This document shows positions 56,278 to 64,000 of a DNA stretch of 64,000 nucleotides, piece by piece. The translations under genes and the position numbers were made by a program. Under the pieces are notes generated by a model. The model was given only the letters and a program-made list of their open reading frames with translations, was not told where the DNA came from and ran no database searches. The DNA comes from Streptomyces sp. CB02056. Its GTDB lineage: Bacteria; Actinomycetota; Actinomycetes; Streptomycetales; Streptomycetaceae. How positions within the stretch are numbered: position 1 is the stretch's first letter; every line of letters begins with the position of its first letter. The stretch spans positions 124,001 through 188,000 of the forward strand of contig NZ_LIPD01000015.1 in assembly GCF_001905545.1 (NCBI RefSeq). Direction: 5' to 3'.

Positions 56278-56309
56278 CTATACACACCATGTATACATGG
56301 TGTGTATAG
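56278..56309. promoter_or_regulatory. 32-bp perfect palindrome, PadR operator overlapping promoter
   Basis: CTATACACACCATGTA (56278-56293) is followed directly by its exact reverse complement (56294-56309). It overlaps a candidate promoter with -35 TACACA (56281-56286), an 18-bp spacer and -10 TATAGT (56305-56310), and lies 9 bp before the PadR ATG. The central ATGTATACAT matches the usual AT-rich PadR operator style. The predicted transcript start would be within a few bases of the ATG, so the mRNA may be leaderless. Confidence 0.85.
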
Positions 56310-56318
56310 TCCTTGATC

Positions 56319-56852
56319 ATGTCACTCGGACAGATGCTCCTCGGCTTCCTGGAAGCCCAGCCCCGCCACGGCTACGACATCAAACGCCTCTACGACGAGC
56401 ACTTCGGCCGCGACCGCGCCCTGCACTACGGACAGGTGTACGCCACCCTCTCCCGCCTGCTGAAGAACGGCCTCGTCGTCGTCGAGGGCGTGGAAGCCGG
56501 CGGCGGCCCGGACCGCAAGCGCTACGCCATCACCGACGCCGGCGTCACCGACCTCGCCGACTGGCTCGCCCACCCCGAGGACCCGCAGCCCTACCTGCAG
56601 AGCACCCTCTACCAGAAGGTCGTGCTCGCCATCCTCACCGGCCGCTCCGCCGCCGACGTCCTCGACACCCAACGCGCCGAACACCTGCGGACCATGCGCG
56701 AACTGACCCGCCGCAAACTCGCCGGCGACCTCGCCGACGAACTGATCTGCGACCACGCCCTGTTCCACCTCGAAGCCGACCTGCGCTGGCTCGAACTCAC
56801 CGCCGCCCGCCTCGACGACCTCACCGCCCGCCTGACGGAGACCCCGCGTTGA
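56319..56852 (+). CDS. PadR-family regulator
   Basis: 177 residues from ATG 56319; no Shine-Dalgarno is visible, consistent with a leaderless message. Winged helix: LGQMLLGFLEAQPRHGYDIK, RLYDEHFGRDRALHYGQVYA, TLSRLLKNGLVVVEGVEAGG and PDRKRYAITDAGVTDLADWL. A C-terminal helical dimerisation domain of about 90 residues follows. It presumably represses its own operon through the 32-bp palindrome and is released by a drug or peptide exported by the downstream transporter. It overlaps the ATPase gene (TTGA). Confidence 0.93.
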   Translation: MSLGQMLLGFLEAQPRHGYDIKRLYDEHFGRDRALHYGQVYATLSRLLKNGLVVVEGVEAGGGPDRKRYAITDAGVTDLADWLAHPEDPQPYLQSTLYQKVVLAILTGRSAADVLDTQRAEHLRTMRELTRRKLAGDLADELICDHALFHLEADLRWLELTAARLDDLTARLTETPR

Positions 56853-57535
56853 CCACCGCCGAACCCCTCCTCCACGCCCAGGACCTGCACAAGTCCTTCG
56901 GCCCCACCCCGGCCCTCGCCGGCGCCTCGCTCACCGTCGCCGCCGGCGAACTCGTCGCCGTCATGGGCCCCTCCGGCTCCGGCAAGTCCACCCTCCTGCA
57001 CTGCCTCGCCGGCATCACCCGCCCCGACCAGGGCGCCATCACCTACCAGGGCCGCTCCCTCACCACCAGCACCGACAGCGAGCTCAGCGCCCTGCGCCGC
57101 ACCGACTTCGGCTTCCTCTTCCAGTTCGGCCAACTCGTCCCCGAACTCTCCTGCCTGGAGAACGTCGCCCTCCCGCTGCGCCTGAACGGCACCCGCCGCA
57201 AAGCCGCCGAAGCCCGCGCCGCCGAATGGCTGGAACGCCTGGAAGTCGCCGACACCGCCGCCAAACGCCCCGGCGAGATCTCCGGCGGCCAGGGCCAACG
57301 CGTCGGCGCCGCCCGCGCCCTGATCACCGGCCCCCGGGCCGTCTTCGCCGACGAACCCACCGGCGCCCTCGACTCCCTCAACGGCGAACGCGTCATGAAA
57401 CTGCTCACCCGCGCCGCCCGCGAGAGCGGCGCCGCCGTGGTCCTCGTCACCCACGACGTACGGGTCGCCGCCTACGCCGACCGCGAGATCGTCGTCCGCG
57501 ACGGCCGCACCCGCGACCTGGCCACCACCCGGTGA
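56849..57535 (+). CDS. ABC transporter ATP-binding protein (LolD/MacB type)
   Basis: 228 residues, TTG start overlapping the padR stop. Walker A VMGPSGSGKSTLLHCLAGIT, Q-loop FLFQFGQLVPELSCLENVAL, signature EISGGQGQRVGAARALITGP, Walker B AVFADEPTGALDSLNGERVM and switch His in VVLVTHDVRVAAYADRE. These are hallmarks of the FtsX-partner ATPase group, with the x-x-GALDS loop. In the signature, Gly-Gln replaces the more common Gln-Arg pair. Works with the permease encoded next. Confidence 0.93.
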   Translation: MTTAEPLLHAQDLHKSFGPTPALAGASLTVAAGELVAVMGPSGSGKSTLLHCLAGITRPDQGAITYQGRSLTTSTDSELSALRRTDFGFLFQFGQLVPELSCLENVALPLRLNGTRRKAAEARAAEWLERLEVADTAAKRPGEISGGQGQRVGAARALITGPRAVFADEPTGALDSLNGERVMKLLTRAARESGAAVVLVTHDVRVAAYADREIVVRDGRTRDLATTR

Positions 57536-59880
57536 GCGCCACCGACCCCCGGGTCCGCCGACCGCACCTGGACCAACTCGCCCTCGGCGCCCGGCTCGCC
57601 GTCACCAGCGGACGGGACGGCTGGGGCCGCCTGCTGCTCACCGCCTGCGGCGTCGGCCTCGGCGTGGCCCTCCTGCTCTTCACCGCCTCCTTCCCCGGCC
57701 TCGTCCACCACCGCGACCAGCGCCTCTACACCCAGAACGACACCTTCCGGGACGAGGACCTGCCCACCCCCGGCGACCGCACCGTCCTCGTCGCCACCGC
57801 CGACACCGCCTTCCACGGCACCCCCGTCCGCGGCCGCGTCGTCCAACCCGAAGGCCCGAACGCCGCACTCCCGCCCGGCCTCGCCGCCTACCCGGCCCCC
57901 GGCACGATGGCCGTCTCCCCGGCCCTCGCCGACCTCCTCAAGGACCCCGCCAACCACCTGCTGCGCGAACGCCTGCCCTACCCCGTGACCGGCACCATCG
58001 GCCCCGCCGGACTGCTCGGACCCGGCCAGGCCGACTACGTCCTCGGCGGCGACCACCTCTCGGTCGACACCGGCGCCGTCCGGATCACCGCGTTCGGCCA
58101 CTTCTCACCGCCCAAAGACATGGACCCCAAACTGGTCCTGCTCAACGCCGTCGGCCTGACCGTGATGCTCGCCCCGGTCGGCGTCTTCCTCGCCGCCGCC
58201 GCCCGCTTCGGCGGCGAACGCCGCGACCGCCGGCTCGCCGCACTGCGCCTGGGCGGCGCCGACCGCCGGATGACCGCCCGGATCGCCGCGGGGGAGTCCC
58301 TGGTGGGAACGGTGCTGGGCCTGGCCGCGGGAACGGCGCTCTTCCTCCTCGGCCGGCAGCTCATCGGACGCGTCCGCCTCGCCGGATTCAGCTTCTACCC
58401 CGAGGACGTCGCACCCCAGCCCGCCATCGCCGCCGCGATCGCCGTCGTCGTCCCGCTCATGGCCGTCGGCGTCACCCTGCTCGCCATGCGCCGGGCCGCC
58501 CTCGACCCGCTCGGCACCGTCCGCCGCTCCGACCCCGGCCGGCGCCGCATCGGATGGCGCCTCATGCTGCCACTGGCCGGCCTGTCCCTGACGGTCTTCG
58601 CCCTCACCCTCTCCGACCCGGCCCAGGGCACCCGCGGCTCGCTCCTCGTCGCCTTCGGCGTGCTGCTCACCCTGACCGGCGTCTGCACCCTCCTGCCCTG
58701 GCTCGTCGAAGCCGTCACCCGACGGGCCGGCGGCGGCGCCCTGTCCTGGCAACTCGCCACCCGCCGCCTGCAGACGGGCTCCGGGCCGGCCGCCACCGCC
58801 GTCAGCGGCGTCGTCGTCGCCATCGCCGGCGCCATCGCCCTGCAGACGCTCTTCCTCGGCATCAGCACCCAGTATGAGCAGTACGCCCGGCCCCAGCCCA
58901 CCACCGGCCCCTACCGGCAGTCGGTGACCTTCCCCGGCGGCGCCCCCACCGCCGAGGCCCTCGCCGACCGCCTCGCCCGCAGCCCCGGGATCCAGGCCAC
59001 CGCCGCCTACACCGAGTTCGCCCTGGAGAGCGCCACGGCCAAGTCCTGGGAACTGCCCTCGGTCCGCATCGCCTCCTGCGCCGTCCTGCGCGGATTCGCC
59101 ACCCTGCCCCACTGCGAGGACGGCGACTCCTTCGCCCTCCAGGGCCCGACCGCCCGCCCCGGCACCGACCCCGTCCCGCCCGGAACGACCGTCCACGCCG
59201 CCTACTACCGCGGCACCGGCGAATCGGCCCCCTTCCCCCTGCCCGCCCCGACCGCCACCGTCACCCCCGTCCAGGACGCCGACCCCAACGGCCGCATCGG
59301 AACCGGCCTGCTCCTGCTCACCCCCGCCGCGGTCCCCGCCGACGCCCTGCGCGGACAGCCGGCCACCGTCCTGGTCTCACTCGCCGACGCGCTCCCGGAC
59401 CCGAACGAACACCTCACCACCGCCGTCATGGCGATCGACCCCCAGGCCCGCACCGAATTCCCGCTCGACCCCGCCCCCGACGCCACCTACCTCGCCGTCA
59501 AACGCCTGCTGACCGCCGGATCGGCGATCACCCTCCTGCTGGTCGCCCTCAGCCTGCTGGTCGGCCAACTGGAACGCCTGCGCGAACAGCGCCGCGTCCT
59601 CGGCGTCCTGAACGCCGTCGGCACCCCCCGACGCGTCCTGGCCCTGTCCGTCCTGTGGCAGACCCTCCTCCCGATGGCCCTCGGCCTGGCCCTGGCCACC
59701 GCCGCCGGCCTGCTGACCGGAACGGTCCTCCAGTACTCCTCCGGCGTCCCCCTGAACACCGACTGGGCCTCCCTGCTCGCCATGACCGCCACCGCCGCGG
59801 GCGCCGTCCTCCTCACCACCGCCCTCGGCCTGCCCCAACTCCTGCGCCTGATGCGCCCGGACGCCCTGCGCCACGAATAG
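57532..59880 (+). CDS. FtsX-type ABC transporter permease
   Basis: 782 residues, GTG start overlapping the ATPase stop (GTGA). An N-terminal helix (RLLLTACGVGLGVALLLFTA), an external domain of about 150 residues, three helices in the first FtsX unit (VGLTVMLAPVGVFLAAAARF, ERRDRRLAALRLGGADRRMT), a central pair (LMLPLAGLSLTVFALTLS, LLVAFGVLLTLTGVCTLLPW), a second external domain and a second FtsX unit (RLREQRRVLGVLNAVGTPRR). Such duplicated permeases handle lipoproteins or export and resist antimicrobial peptides in Actinobacteria. PadR-controlled operon. Confidence 0.92.
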   Translation: MSATDPRVRRPHLDQLALGARLAVTSGRDGWGRLLLTACGVGLGVALLLFTASFPGLVHHRDQRLYTQNDTFRDEDLPTPGDRTVLVATADTAFHGTPVRGRVVQPEGPNAALPPGLAAYPAPGTMAVSPALADLLKDPANHLLRERLPYPVTGTIGPAGLLGPGQADYVLGGDHLSVDTGAVRITAFGHFSPPKDMDPKLVLLNAVGLTVMLAPVGVFLAAAARFGGERRDRRLAALRLGGADRRMTARIAAGESLVGTVLGLAAGTALFLLGRQLIGRVRLAGFSFYPEDVAPQPAIAAAIAVVVPLMAVGVTLLAMRRAALDPLGTVRRSDPGRRRIGWRLMLPLAGLSLTVFALTLSDPAQGTRGSLLVAFGVLLTLTGVCTLLPWLVEAVTRRAGGGALSWQLATRRLQTGSGPAATAVSGVVVAIAGAIALQTLFLGISTQYEQYARPQPTTGPYRQSVTFPGGAPTAEALADRLARSPGIQATAAYTEFALESATAKSWELPSVRIASCAVLRGFATLPHCEDGDSFALQGPTARPGTDPVPPGTTVHAAYYRGTGESAPFPLPAPTATVTPVQDADPNGRIGTGLLLLTPAAVPADALRGQPATVLVSLADALPDPNEHLTTAVMAIDPQARTEFPLDPAPDATYLAVKRLLTAGSAITLLLVALSLLVGQLERLREQRRVLGVLNAVGTPRRVLALSVLWQTLLPMALGLALATAAGLLTGTVLQYSSGVPLNTDWASLLAMTATAAGAVLLTTALGLPQLLRLMRPDALRHE

Positions 59881-59899
59881 CCCCGCCCCCGCCCGGGTG

Positions 59900-59950
59900 G
59901 GTGACGGTCAGCCGGCCCGGGCGACGGCCCCGGGCCGGTCGACCGTCACC
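59900..59950. terminator. 22-bp imperfect hairpin, bidirectional
   Basis: 59900-59921 and 59929-59950 pair at 20 of 22 positions with a 7-nt loop, between the convergent permease and propeller genes. Confidence 0.85.
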
Positions 59951-59957
59951 GGCGCGG

Positions 59958-61037
59958 TCAGCCGCCGGCGGCCGATCCGTTCGGGACCGGCCGCCAGGGG
60001 GAGAGGTCGACGGCACCCTGGACGTACCCGGCCTTGTTCCAACTGCCGTTCGCGTGGCGGACGGTGTGGAAGAGCGTGCCGCTGCTGGTGCAGGTCTCGA
60101 ACACCAGGTGCAGCTCGTTGTCCACGTTGGCGCCGTCGGCGCCGCACACGTAGAAGGGCTGGTCGAGGACCTGCTGGCCGATGGGCCCCCAGCCGCCCCA
60201 GTTGCCGTCGGAGGTGCGGATCGTGTGGTAGACGGCGATCTGGCTGTTGTTCACCACGGCGACCTGAAGCTGTCCGTTGATGCCCGCCGCGACCACGTCG
60301 TGCGGCGCACCCCACGGGGAGGGAGTCCCGGCCGCGCCCATGATGTTGCCCCAGCCGTCCCAGGTGCCGTTCGCGTGCCGGATGGTGTGGAGCACGCTTC
60401 CGTCGTTCGACACGGTGGCCACGATGTGGAGTTCACCGTTCACCTCGGCCGTCGCGAGGCTGGAGAACCGGTCCGAGGCGAGTCCCGGAGGGGCACTGAT
60501 CGCCCCCCAGGGCTGCCAGTTCCCGTCCGGGCCCTCCACGGTGTGGACGAGCCGGCCCGAGGGGTCGATCGCCGCCAGCTGGACCTGGCCGTTCACCACC
60601 GCCGCGCCGGCCCTGCCGGTCTGGAAGTACTGACTGGAGAGGGGCAGTTCCGCCAGGCCCTTCATCGGGGTCGGCGCGGGCCAGCTGCCGTCGGGCTGCT
60701 GCGTCGACTGGACGAACTGCGTGCTCATCGGACCGGAGTACCGGAGGCCGAGCAGCCGCAGCCGTCCGGAGTCGACGACGGTCGTCCAGTACCGGAAGCT
60801 GTAGAACTGCGGGACCTCCCTGGCGGCGTCCCAGGTCCCGTCCGGCGCCCGACGGGTCTGGACGACCTTCCCCGGATCGGCGCGCAGCATCAGGTTCAGC
60901 CCGGCTGTCGGCGCCTCAGCCGTGACGGCCCGGGGCGCGGCACCGGCCGGCGCGGCCGTCATCACGGCGGCGAGCGCCACCGCCGAAGCCAGCATCGAGG
61001 CGACGCGCCCCCGGTGCCGACGCTTGGTCTTCCACAT
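59958..61037 (-). CDS. Secreted PLL/tectonin-like beta-propeller protein
   Basis: 359 residues from ATG 61037 (GGGGGGAA ribosome-binding site). Signal peptide (RVASMLASAVALAAVMTAAP, cleavage after GAA or AGA). The mature protein is built of about six repeats of roughly 48 residues. Each has the core H-T-x-R/E-x-x-D/N-G-x-W-x-x-W-G-x-I: VEGPDGNWQPWGAI, IRHANGTWDGWGNI, IRTSDGNWGGWGPI and VRHANGSWNKAGYV, among others, separated by strands such as VVAAGINGQLQVAVVNN. This is the layout of PLL-type lectins (Photorhabdus) and tectonins, which bind fucose or methylated sugars. A sugar-binding role is inferred. Confidence 0.85.
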   Translation of the reverse strand: MWKTKRRHRGRVASMLASAVALAAVMTAAPAGAAPRAVTAEAPTAGLNLMLRADPGKVVQTRRAPDGTWDAAREVPQFYSFRYWTTVVDSGRLRLLGLRYSGPMSTQFVQSTQQPDGSWPAPTPMKGLAELPLSSQYFQTGRAGAAVVNGQVQLAAIDPSGRLVHTVEGPDGNWQPWGAISAPPGLASDRFSSLATAEVNGELHIVATVSNDGSVLHTIRHANGTWDGWGNIMGAAGTPSPWGAPHDVVAAGINGQLQVAVVNNSQIAVYHTIRTSDGNWGGWGPIGQQVLDQPFYVCGADGANVDNELHLVFETCTSSGTLFHTVRHANGSWNKAGYVQGAVDLSPWRPVPNGSAAGG

Positions 61038-61418
61038 GTCGTGTTCCCCCCTGCGCACATGGGCCCGATCGGGCCGGGTGCTGTCCTATCAGAGCCCGAA
61101 GGTCGATGGAAAGCGAAAAAGCCACCCGCCGACTGCCGGAGACAGCCCGCCTGCCCCCGCCCTGTCCAACCGTCCCGGCCCGGTGGCCGGGCCGACCCGA
61201 AGCCCCCGCCCCGCTACCGCCGCGCGACGGGGGCGATCATCAGGCCAAGATGGCGCCGACCGCCGGCGCCGGGACGGATGGCCTCGCCGCGCAGAAGAGA
61301 CGGAGTGCCGCCACGATCCAGCCCGTACACGACAGAGTCGGGCTGCACCCGGACCGAGCGGAGTCCGATCGCGCTCAAGGACGCCCGGGCCGTCGTCGCC
61401 GCGTGCGAGGAGACGGAG

Positions 61419-61459
61419 CACTGCCGCTCCCGGTGCGAAATGCACCGGGAGCGGCAGTG
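61419..61459 (-). terminator. Perfect 18-bp hairpin
   Basis: Arms 61419-61436 and 61442-61459 pair exactly with loop GAAAT; downstream of the minus-strand stop at 61519. The rest of the 61038-61518 gap shows no convincing gene. Confidence 0.85.
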
Positions 61460-61518
61460 GTCACGGCGGTCCCACGCTGGACGGCGTCAGGTCTGCCGAG
61501 TGGTAGAAGTACCGTGGG

Positions 61519-61926
61519 TCAGCAGTCGCTGACCGCCGGGGTTTGGAAACGTCCCTGGCCCGTGACGCTGAGGAAGCCCACCACGCTGTTGCAGAGAACG
61601 TTGAGGTTGTGCCAGGCGTAGGACTTGGTCTCCCCGGCGTTGATGCTGAATGCCCCGGCATCGTTGTAGTCGGTGCCCTGGTAGTTGAAGCCGAAGCGCG
61701 CCGTGACAGCGCCTCCGGCGCTCTTCGAGTAGGTCACCTCGACGGTCGATCGAGCGTCCTTGATCCGGACACAGAGGGTTCCGTTGCTGAGGCTGGTGCA
61801 CCTGCTGGTGTCCAGGATGGATGCCGGCGCCTCTCCCGTCGACGGCGCCTCTGCTGCGGCGGCGGGAAGGGCCCCCGCTCCGAGTGACAACAGGGACGTC
61901 GCGGCGATCGTTCCTGCCTTTGTCAA
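61519..61926 (-). CDS. Small secreted protein, 135 aa, doubtful start
   Basis: Read from TTG 61926: TKAGTIAATSLLSLGAGALP (signal peptide, cleavage near AAA/EAPS). The mature part has four Cys: two near the N-terminus (TSRCTSLSNGTLCVRIKDAR), then LNVLCNSVVGFLSV and the terminal SDC. Beta-rich middle (SGGAVTARFGFNY-like strands, FSINAGETKSYAWHNL). A GTG at 61933, well spaced from GGGAGAA, opens MKLDKGRN in another frame; removing one T would join them as MKLTKAG. The native start may therefore be frameshifted. Family not recognised; Streptomyces have many such small exported proteins. Confidence 0.65.
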   Translation of the reverse strand: MTKAGTIAATSLLSLGAGALPAAAAEAPSTGEAPASILDTSRCTSLSNGTLCVRIKDARSTVEVTYSKSAGGAVTARFGFNYQGTDYNDAGAFSINAGETKSYAWHNLNVLCNSVVGFLSVTGQGRFQTPAVSDC

Positions 61927-61933
61927 GCTTCAC

Positions 61934-62190
61934 ATGGGATTCTCCCTGGTATTCCTGGGCCCTGATCGGGCTTCGGAATCGACCTTATTAATCGGTGATC
62001 GTGCACGCAATGCTGAATTGACTCTTGGATGGAACGGCTCGGCGTTGACCCGCTAATGGTGGCCATCATTCCGGTTTTTGAATCATGATATCCGTATCGA
62101 GATGCCGATTTTTGCCGGATGGGATGTGTTGCGGAATTGAAAATGGAATGTCATGATTTGGCCGCGCGGGTTTATGGGTGATATGTCGCA
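61934..62190. other. AT-richer intergenic region
   Basis: Noticeably lower GC than the rest of the window (for example ATTGAAAATGGAATG around 62135-62150). It contains the GGGAGAA ribosome-binding site at about 61940 and probably the promoter of the small secreted protein. No gene is seen. Confidence 0.5.
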
Positions 62191-62222
62191 GGTGAATTCT
62201 GGCCCGGCGGCCAGAATTCACC
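62191..62222 (-). terminator. 14-bp hairpin overlapping a stop codon
   Basis: GGTGAATTCTGGCC (62191-62204) pairs perfectly with 62209-62222; the arm includes the stop codon of the minus-strand gene at 62218. Confidence 0.75.
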
Positions 62223-62907
62223 ACGATCGGAGCAGGTGGAGCGACTGCGCGGTGCTCCACAGGAAGAACCCGATCGCCGACGTGCAGACCAAGGAGCCGA
62301 AGGCGGCAGCCGGCCTCAGGCCGCGACTCACCCACAGGGCGCCCCCGAGCGGCGCGGCGATCAGCAGCAGTGAGATCCAGACTCGTGCGGTCGCGTCACC
62401 ACCGAACATGTAGGACCGCGTCGGACTCCAGGCGTAGAGGCCCTGGACCACCACCAGGCCCCCCAGGACGCCCGCGGCCAACGACTTGGCGAGGGCGGTG
62501 CCATGGGTGATCCGCCATCCAAGCGCGCCGGCGGCGGGACCGGCGACGACCGCCACCATCGCCCAGAAACCGGTCTTGTCCACCAGATAGCCGCTGCCGG
62601 CGCTGGGTCTGATGTGCACTACGGCGTTCCCGCCGTAGTAGGTGAGCACGGCGAGGACCATGATCAGCGCGCCTGCGCAGGCCGCTGTCAGCAGCCTCTG
62701 ACAGGCTGCTCCCAGAATCCCGGCTCCCACTCCCCAGGCGACGCCAGTGCTGGCGGCCACCGACAGAATGGAACCGAGCTGACCGGGGACAGTGTCGGCG
62801 ACCAGGGCCACGACGCCCAGTGCCAACCCCGCCGGGACGGCGAGTGCGCAGACGACCGCGTCGGCCGGGCGAGTGGGTGATTTCGATTCCCGCGGCACTG
62901 GGGTCAC
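62218..62907 (-). CDS. Multi-pass membrane protein (DUF6518-like)
   Basis: 229 residues from GTG 62907, overlapping the VanZ stop (GTGA). About six or seven membrane helices, for example AVVCALAVPAGLALGVVALV, AACAGALIMVLAVLTYYGGN, MVAVVAGPAAGALGWRITHG, LAAGVLGGLVVVQGLYAWSP and ISLLLIAAPLGGALWVSRGL. No catalytic motif is visible. The helix layout resembles the DUF6518 membrane family of Streptomyces. It is coupled to the VanZ-like gene and ends in a hairpin. Confidence 0.75.
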   Translation of the reverse strand: MTPVPRESKSPTRPADAVVCALAVPAGLALGVVALVADTVPGQLGSILSVAASTGVAWGVGAGILGAACQRLLTAACAGALIMVLAVLTYYGGNAVVHIRPSAGSGYLVDKTGFWAMVAVVAGPAAGALGWRITHGTALAKSLAAGVLGGLVVVQGLYAWSPTRSYMFGGDATARVWISLLLIAAPLGGALWVSRGLRPAAAFGSLVCTSAIGFFLWSTAQSLHLLRSW

Positions 62908-63476
62908 CGGGTCACCGTCGTTCCATCGCGGTCCTTCTGCTGGGTGCGGTTCGCTGTGCCCAGTGAGAGGATCCTGTGCGCAGCGAGAAGCAGGGCAACG
63001 CCCAGGAGGTATCCGGCCGTATTGCCCGCGACGTCCATGATGTCGGAAGAGCGGCCGCTCTTGGTCGGCCACTGCACCGATTCGATGGCGACGGAGAGGG
63101 CGAAGCCGAAGCCGAGGCCGAAGAGGCGGCGACTGAACCCGGTGAACGCGACGACTCCGAGCGGGAGCATCATCGCCGCATTGAGGATGGGCTCCTCCCA
63201 GGCGAGGCTGTGAGGTTGCGCGGCATCGTCAAGGAATGCGGCCGGGGTGAGGTTGAGGCTCCGACCGCTGTGGCCGATATTCCCCCAGCCGCCCTGTGGC
63301 CGAAGGGTGATGTAGAGGATGACGGCGGATGCGATAACGGTGGCTACCTGGGAGATTCGCACCATCAGTCGCCTATTTTTGCGTAAGGCGATCGCAGAGG
63401 CGAAAGCGCAGGCGAGGGCCGCCAGCATGCCGATCGTCACGGTCATGACGTTTACATGGAGGGCGATCTTCCACAT
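62904..63476 (-). CDS. VanZ-family membrane protein
   Basis: 190 residues from ATG 63476; GTG 63527 would add 17 residues and neither has a good ribosome-binding site. Membrane helices NVMTVTIGMLAALACAFASA, ISQVATVIASAVILYITLRP, then the VanZ core EPILNAAMMLPLGVVAFTGF, GFALSVAIESVQWPTKSGRS and SDIMDVAGNTAGYLLGVALL. The E-x-x-Q and R-x-x-D-x-x-D-x-x-x-N-x-x-G motif is complete. VanZ proteins confer teicoplanin tolerance in enterococci; most actinomycete members are uncharacterised. Confidence 0.88.
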   Translation of the reverse strand: MWKIALHVNVMTVTIGMLAALACAFASAIALRKNRRLMVRISQVATVIASAVILYITLRPQGGWGNIGHSGRSLNLTPAAFLDDAAQPHSLAWEEPILNAAMMLPLGVVAFTGFSRRLFGLGFGFALSVAIESVQWPTKSGRSSDIMDVAGNTAGYLLGVALLLAAHRILSLGTANRTQQKDRDGTTVTR

Positions 63477-64000
63477 GGGGGCAAACTCCGATCGAATGAT
63501 TCGCCAGGGGCTGTCGCCTCGGAACACGATAGAGGCAGATGCCTGTCCAGCCCCAGCCCATGTGTATCCGGAGGTCTAGGCAGCAGTCGTTTGCGGAGAA
63601 ACCGGAAAGATGGAGGGCGATCGGAAGTCGGGAATCAGAACCGTCCGTGCTCCCGGCGACCCGGTGGCGTCCCGTCAAGCCGCGGCCGGTGGGCCACCAC
63701 CGTCCAGGAGCACGCCAAGCCGTTCCTGGGCCACCGCCTTGGCGGTGGCCGTTGGAGGGGTCACCCCTCCGGCGCCGCATGGCTCTCCACCCCAACCGCT
63801 CTCACCTGCCCTCCCGTCCTGCTCCGTGGGCCGTGCGAACCTGGACGGCTCGCCACCGTCGGTTCGGGCACCGTTGCCCACGGGGACCTCGTCGGCCACA
63901 GCCCCGCAGCCGGACGCACGCGCCGCCGGCTGCACCGCGCTGCGCTCCTCGCCGGTGCGGGGACGAGGTCGAGCGGGCCGCGGGTCTCGCCGCGGTCTCG
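63477..64000. other. Right-edge region without a confident gene
   Basis: A minus-strand frame (63675-63935) reads VPVGNGARTDGGEPSRFARP and TATAKAVAQERLGVLL with a Gly/Pro tail before a stop. It could be the end of a gene or random GC-rich frame; I do not call it. Lower-GC sequence at 63477-63620 may include the VanZ-like promoter. Confidence 0.35.

Noticed and set aside
61290..61410. Plus-strand segment reading CTRTERSPIALKDARAVVAA before the hairpin at 61419
   Set aside because: Looks slightly coding but lacks a start and any known motif; could be a remnant, not supportable.
63675..63935. Minus-strand ORF of 86 residues at the right edge
   Set aside because: No start context, no recognisable motif and Gly/Pro-rich composition; left as unassigned sequence.

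Overview
High-GC chromosome (roughly 70-75% GC by eye) with codon-position GC bias, GTG/TTG starts, many Ala/Gly/Pro-rich secreted proteins and typical actinomycete families (SigE-type ECF factor, ClgR/PopR-like XRE regulator, SlpD/E-type hydrolase, MbtH, TIGR00027-type methyltransferase). This points to Streptomycetaceae (Streptomyces or Kitasatospora); the genus cannot be settled from the sequence alone. No rRNA, tRNA or CRISPR was recognised.

Layout. 1-2.1 kb is a graveyard of broken genes: a frameshifted tyrosine recombinase at the edge, a frameshifted SMI1/KNR4 gene, a YD/RHS-repeat remnant, and a 40-codon DivIVA-motif mini-gene that is a shortened copy of one at 6.1-6.3 kb. 2.1-17.3 kb holds secreted proteins (lectin-like, lipoproteins, a phosphodiesterase), an AraC regulator, a DasR-like GntR regulator and small metabolic enzymes.

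17.3-21 kb contains the most unusual local system: a 22-codon peptide gene with a strong ribosome-binding site and a good promoter, followed by a PaaK/LuxE-like adenylate-forming enzyme and a nine-helix membrane protein with YD, GLGD and PAL-like motifs, the pattern of presenilin/signal-peptide-peptidase intramembrane aspartyl proteases. A divergent secreted protein resembling beta-pore-forming toxins shares the upstream region.

21-31.7 kb is mixed: a LigA-type DNA ligase, a two-component system coupled to an exported hydrolase, an arylamine N-acetyltransferase, an S66 peptidase, an XRE regulator and a small kinase. 31.8-43.6 kb is a compact seven-gene minus-strand biosynthetic operon: aminotransferase, DpgA, DpgB, DpgC, MbtH, ABC exporter and one NRPS module (C-A-T-E). 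It makes 3,5-dihydroxyphenylglycine (Dpg) and appears to use it in a single-module synthetase. There is no DpgD, no thioesterase, no regulator and no second module, and both borders are inside the window.

44.5-64 kb: an M4-type metalloprotease with a chitin-binding-like module and a near-consensus DasR site upstream; an MHYT sensor; a tightly coupled four-gene operon (EF-hand protein, isopropylmalate-dehydrogenase-like enzyme, isochorismatase-like hydrolase, methyltransferase) that looks like an uncharacterised small pathway; an ECF sigma factor with a membrane partner; a MarR/hydrolase pair and a PadR/FtsX-type ABC transporter operon, each with a very clear palindromic operator; and secreted beta-propeller and small proteins ending with a VanZ/DUF6518-like pair.
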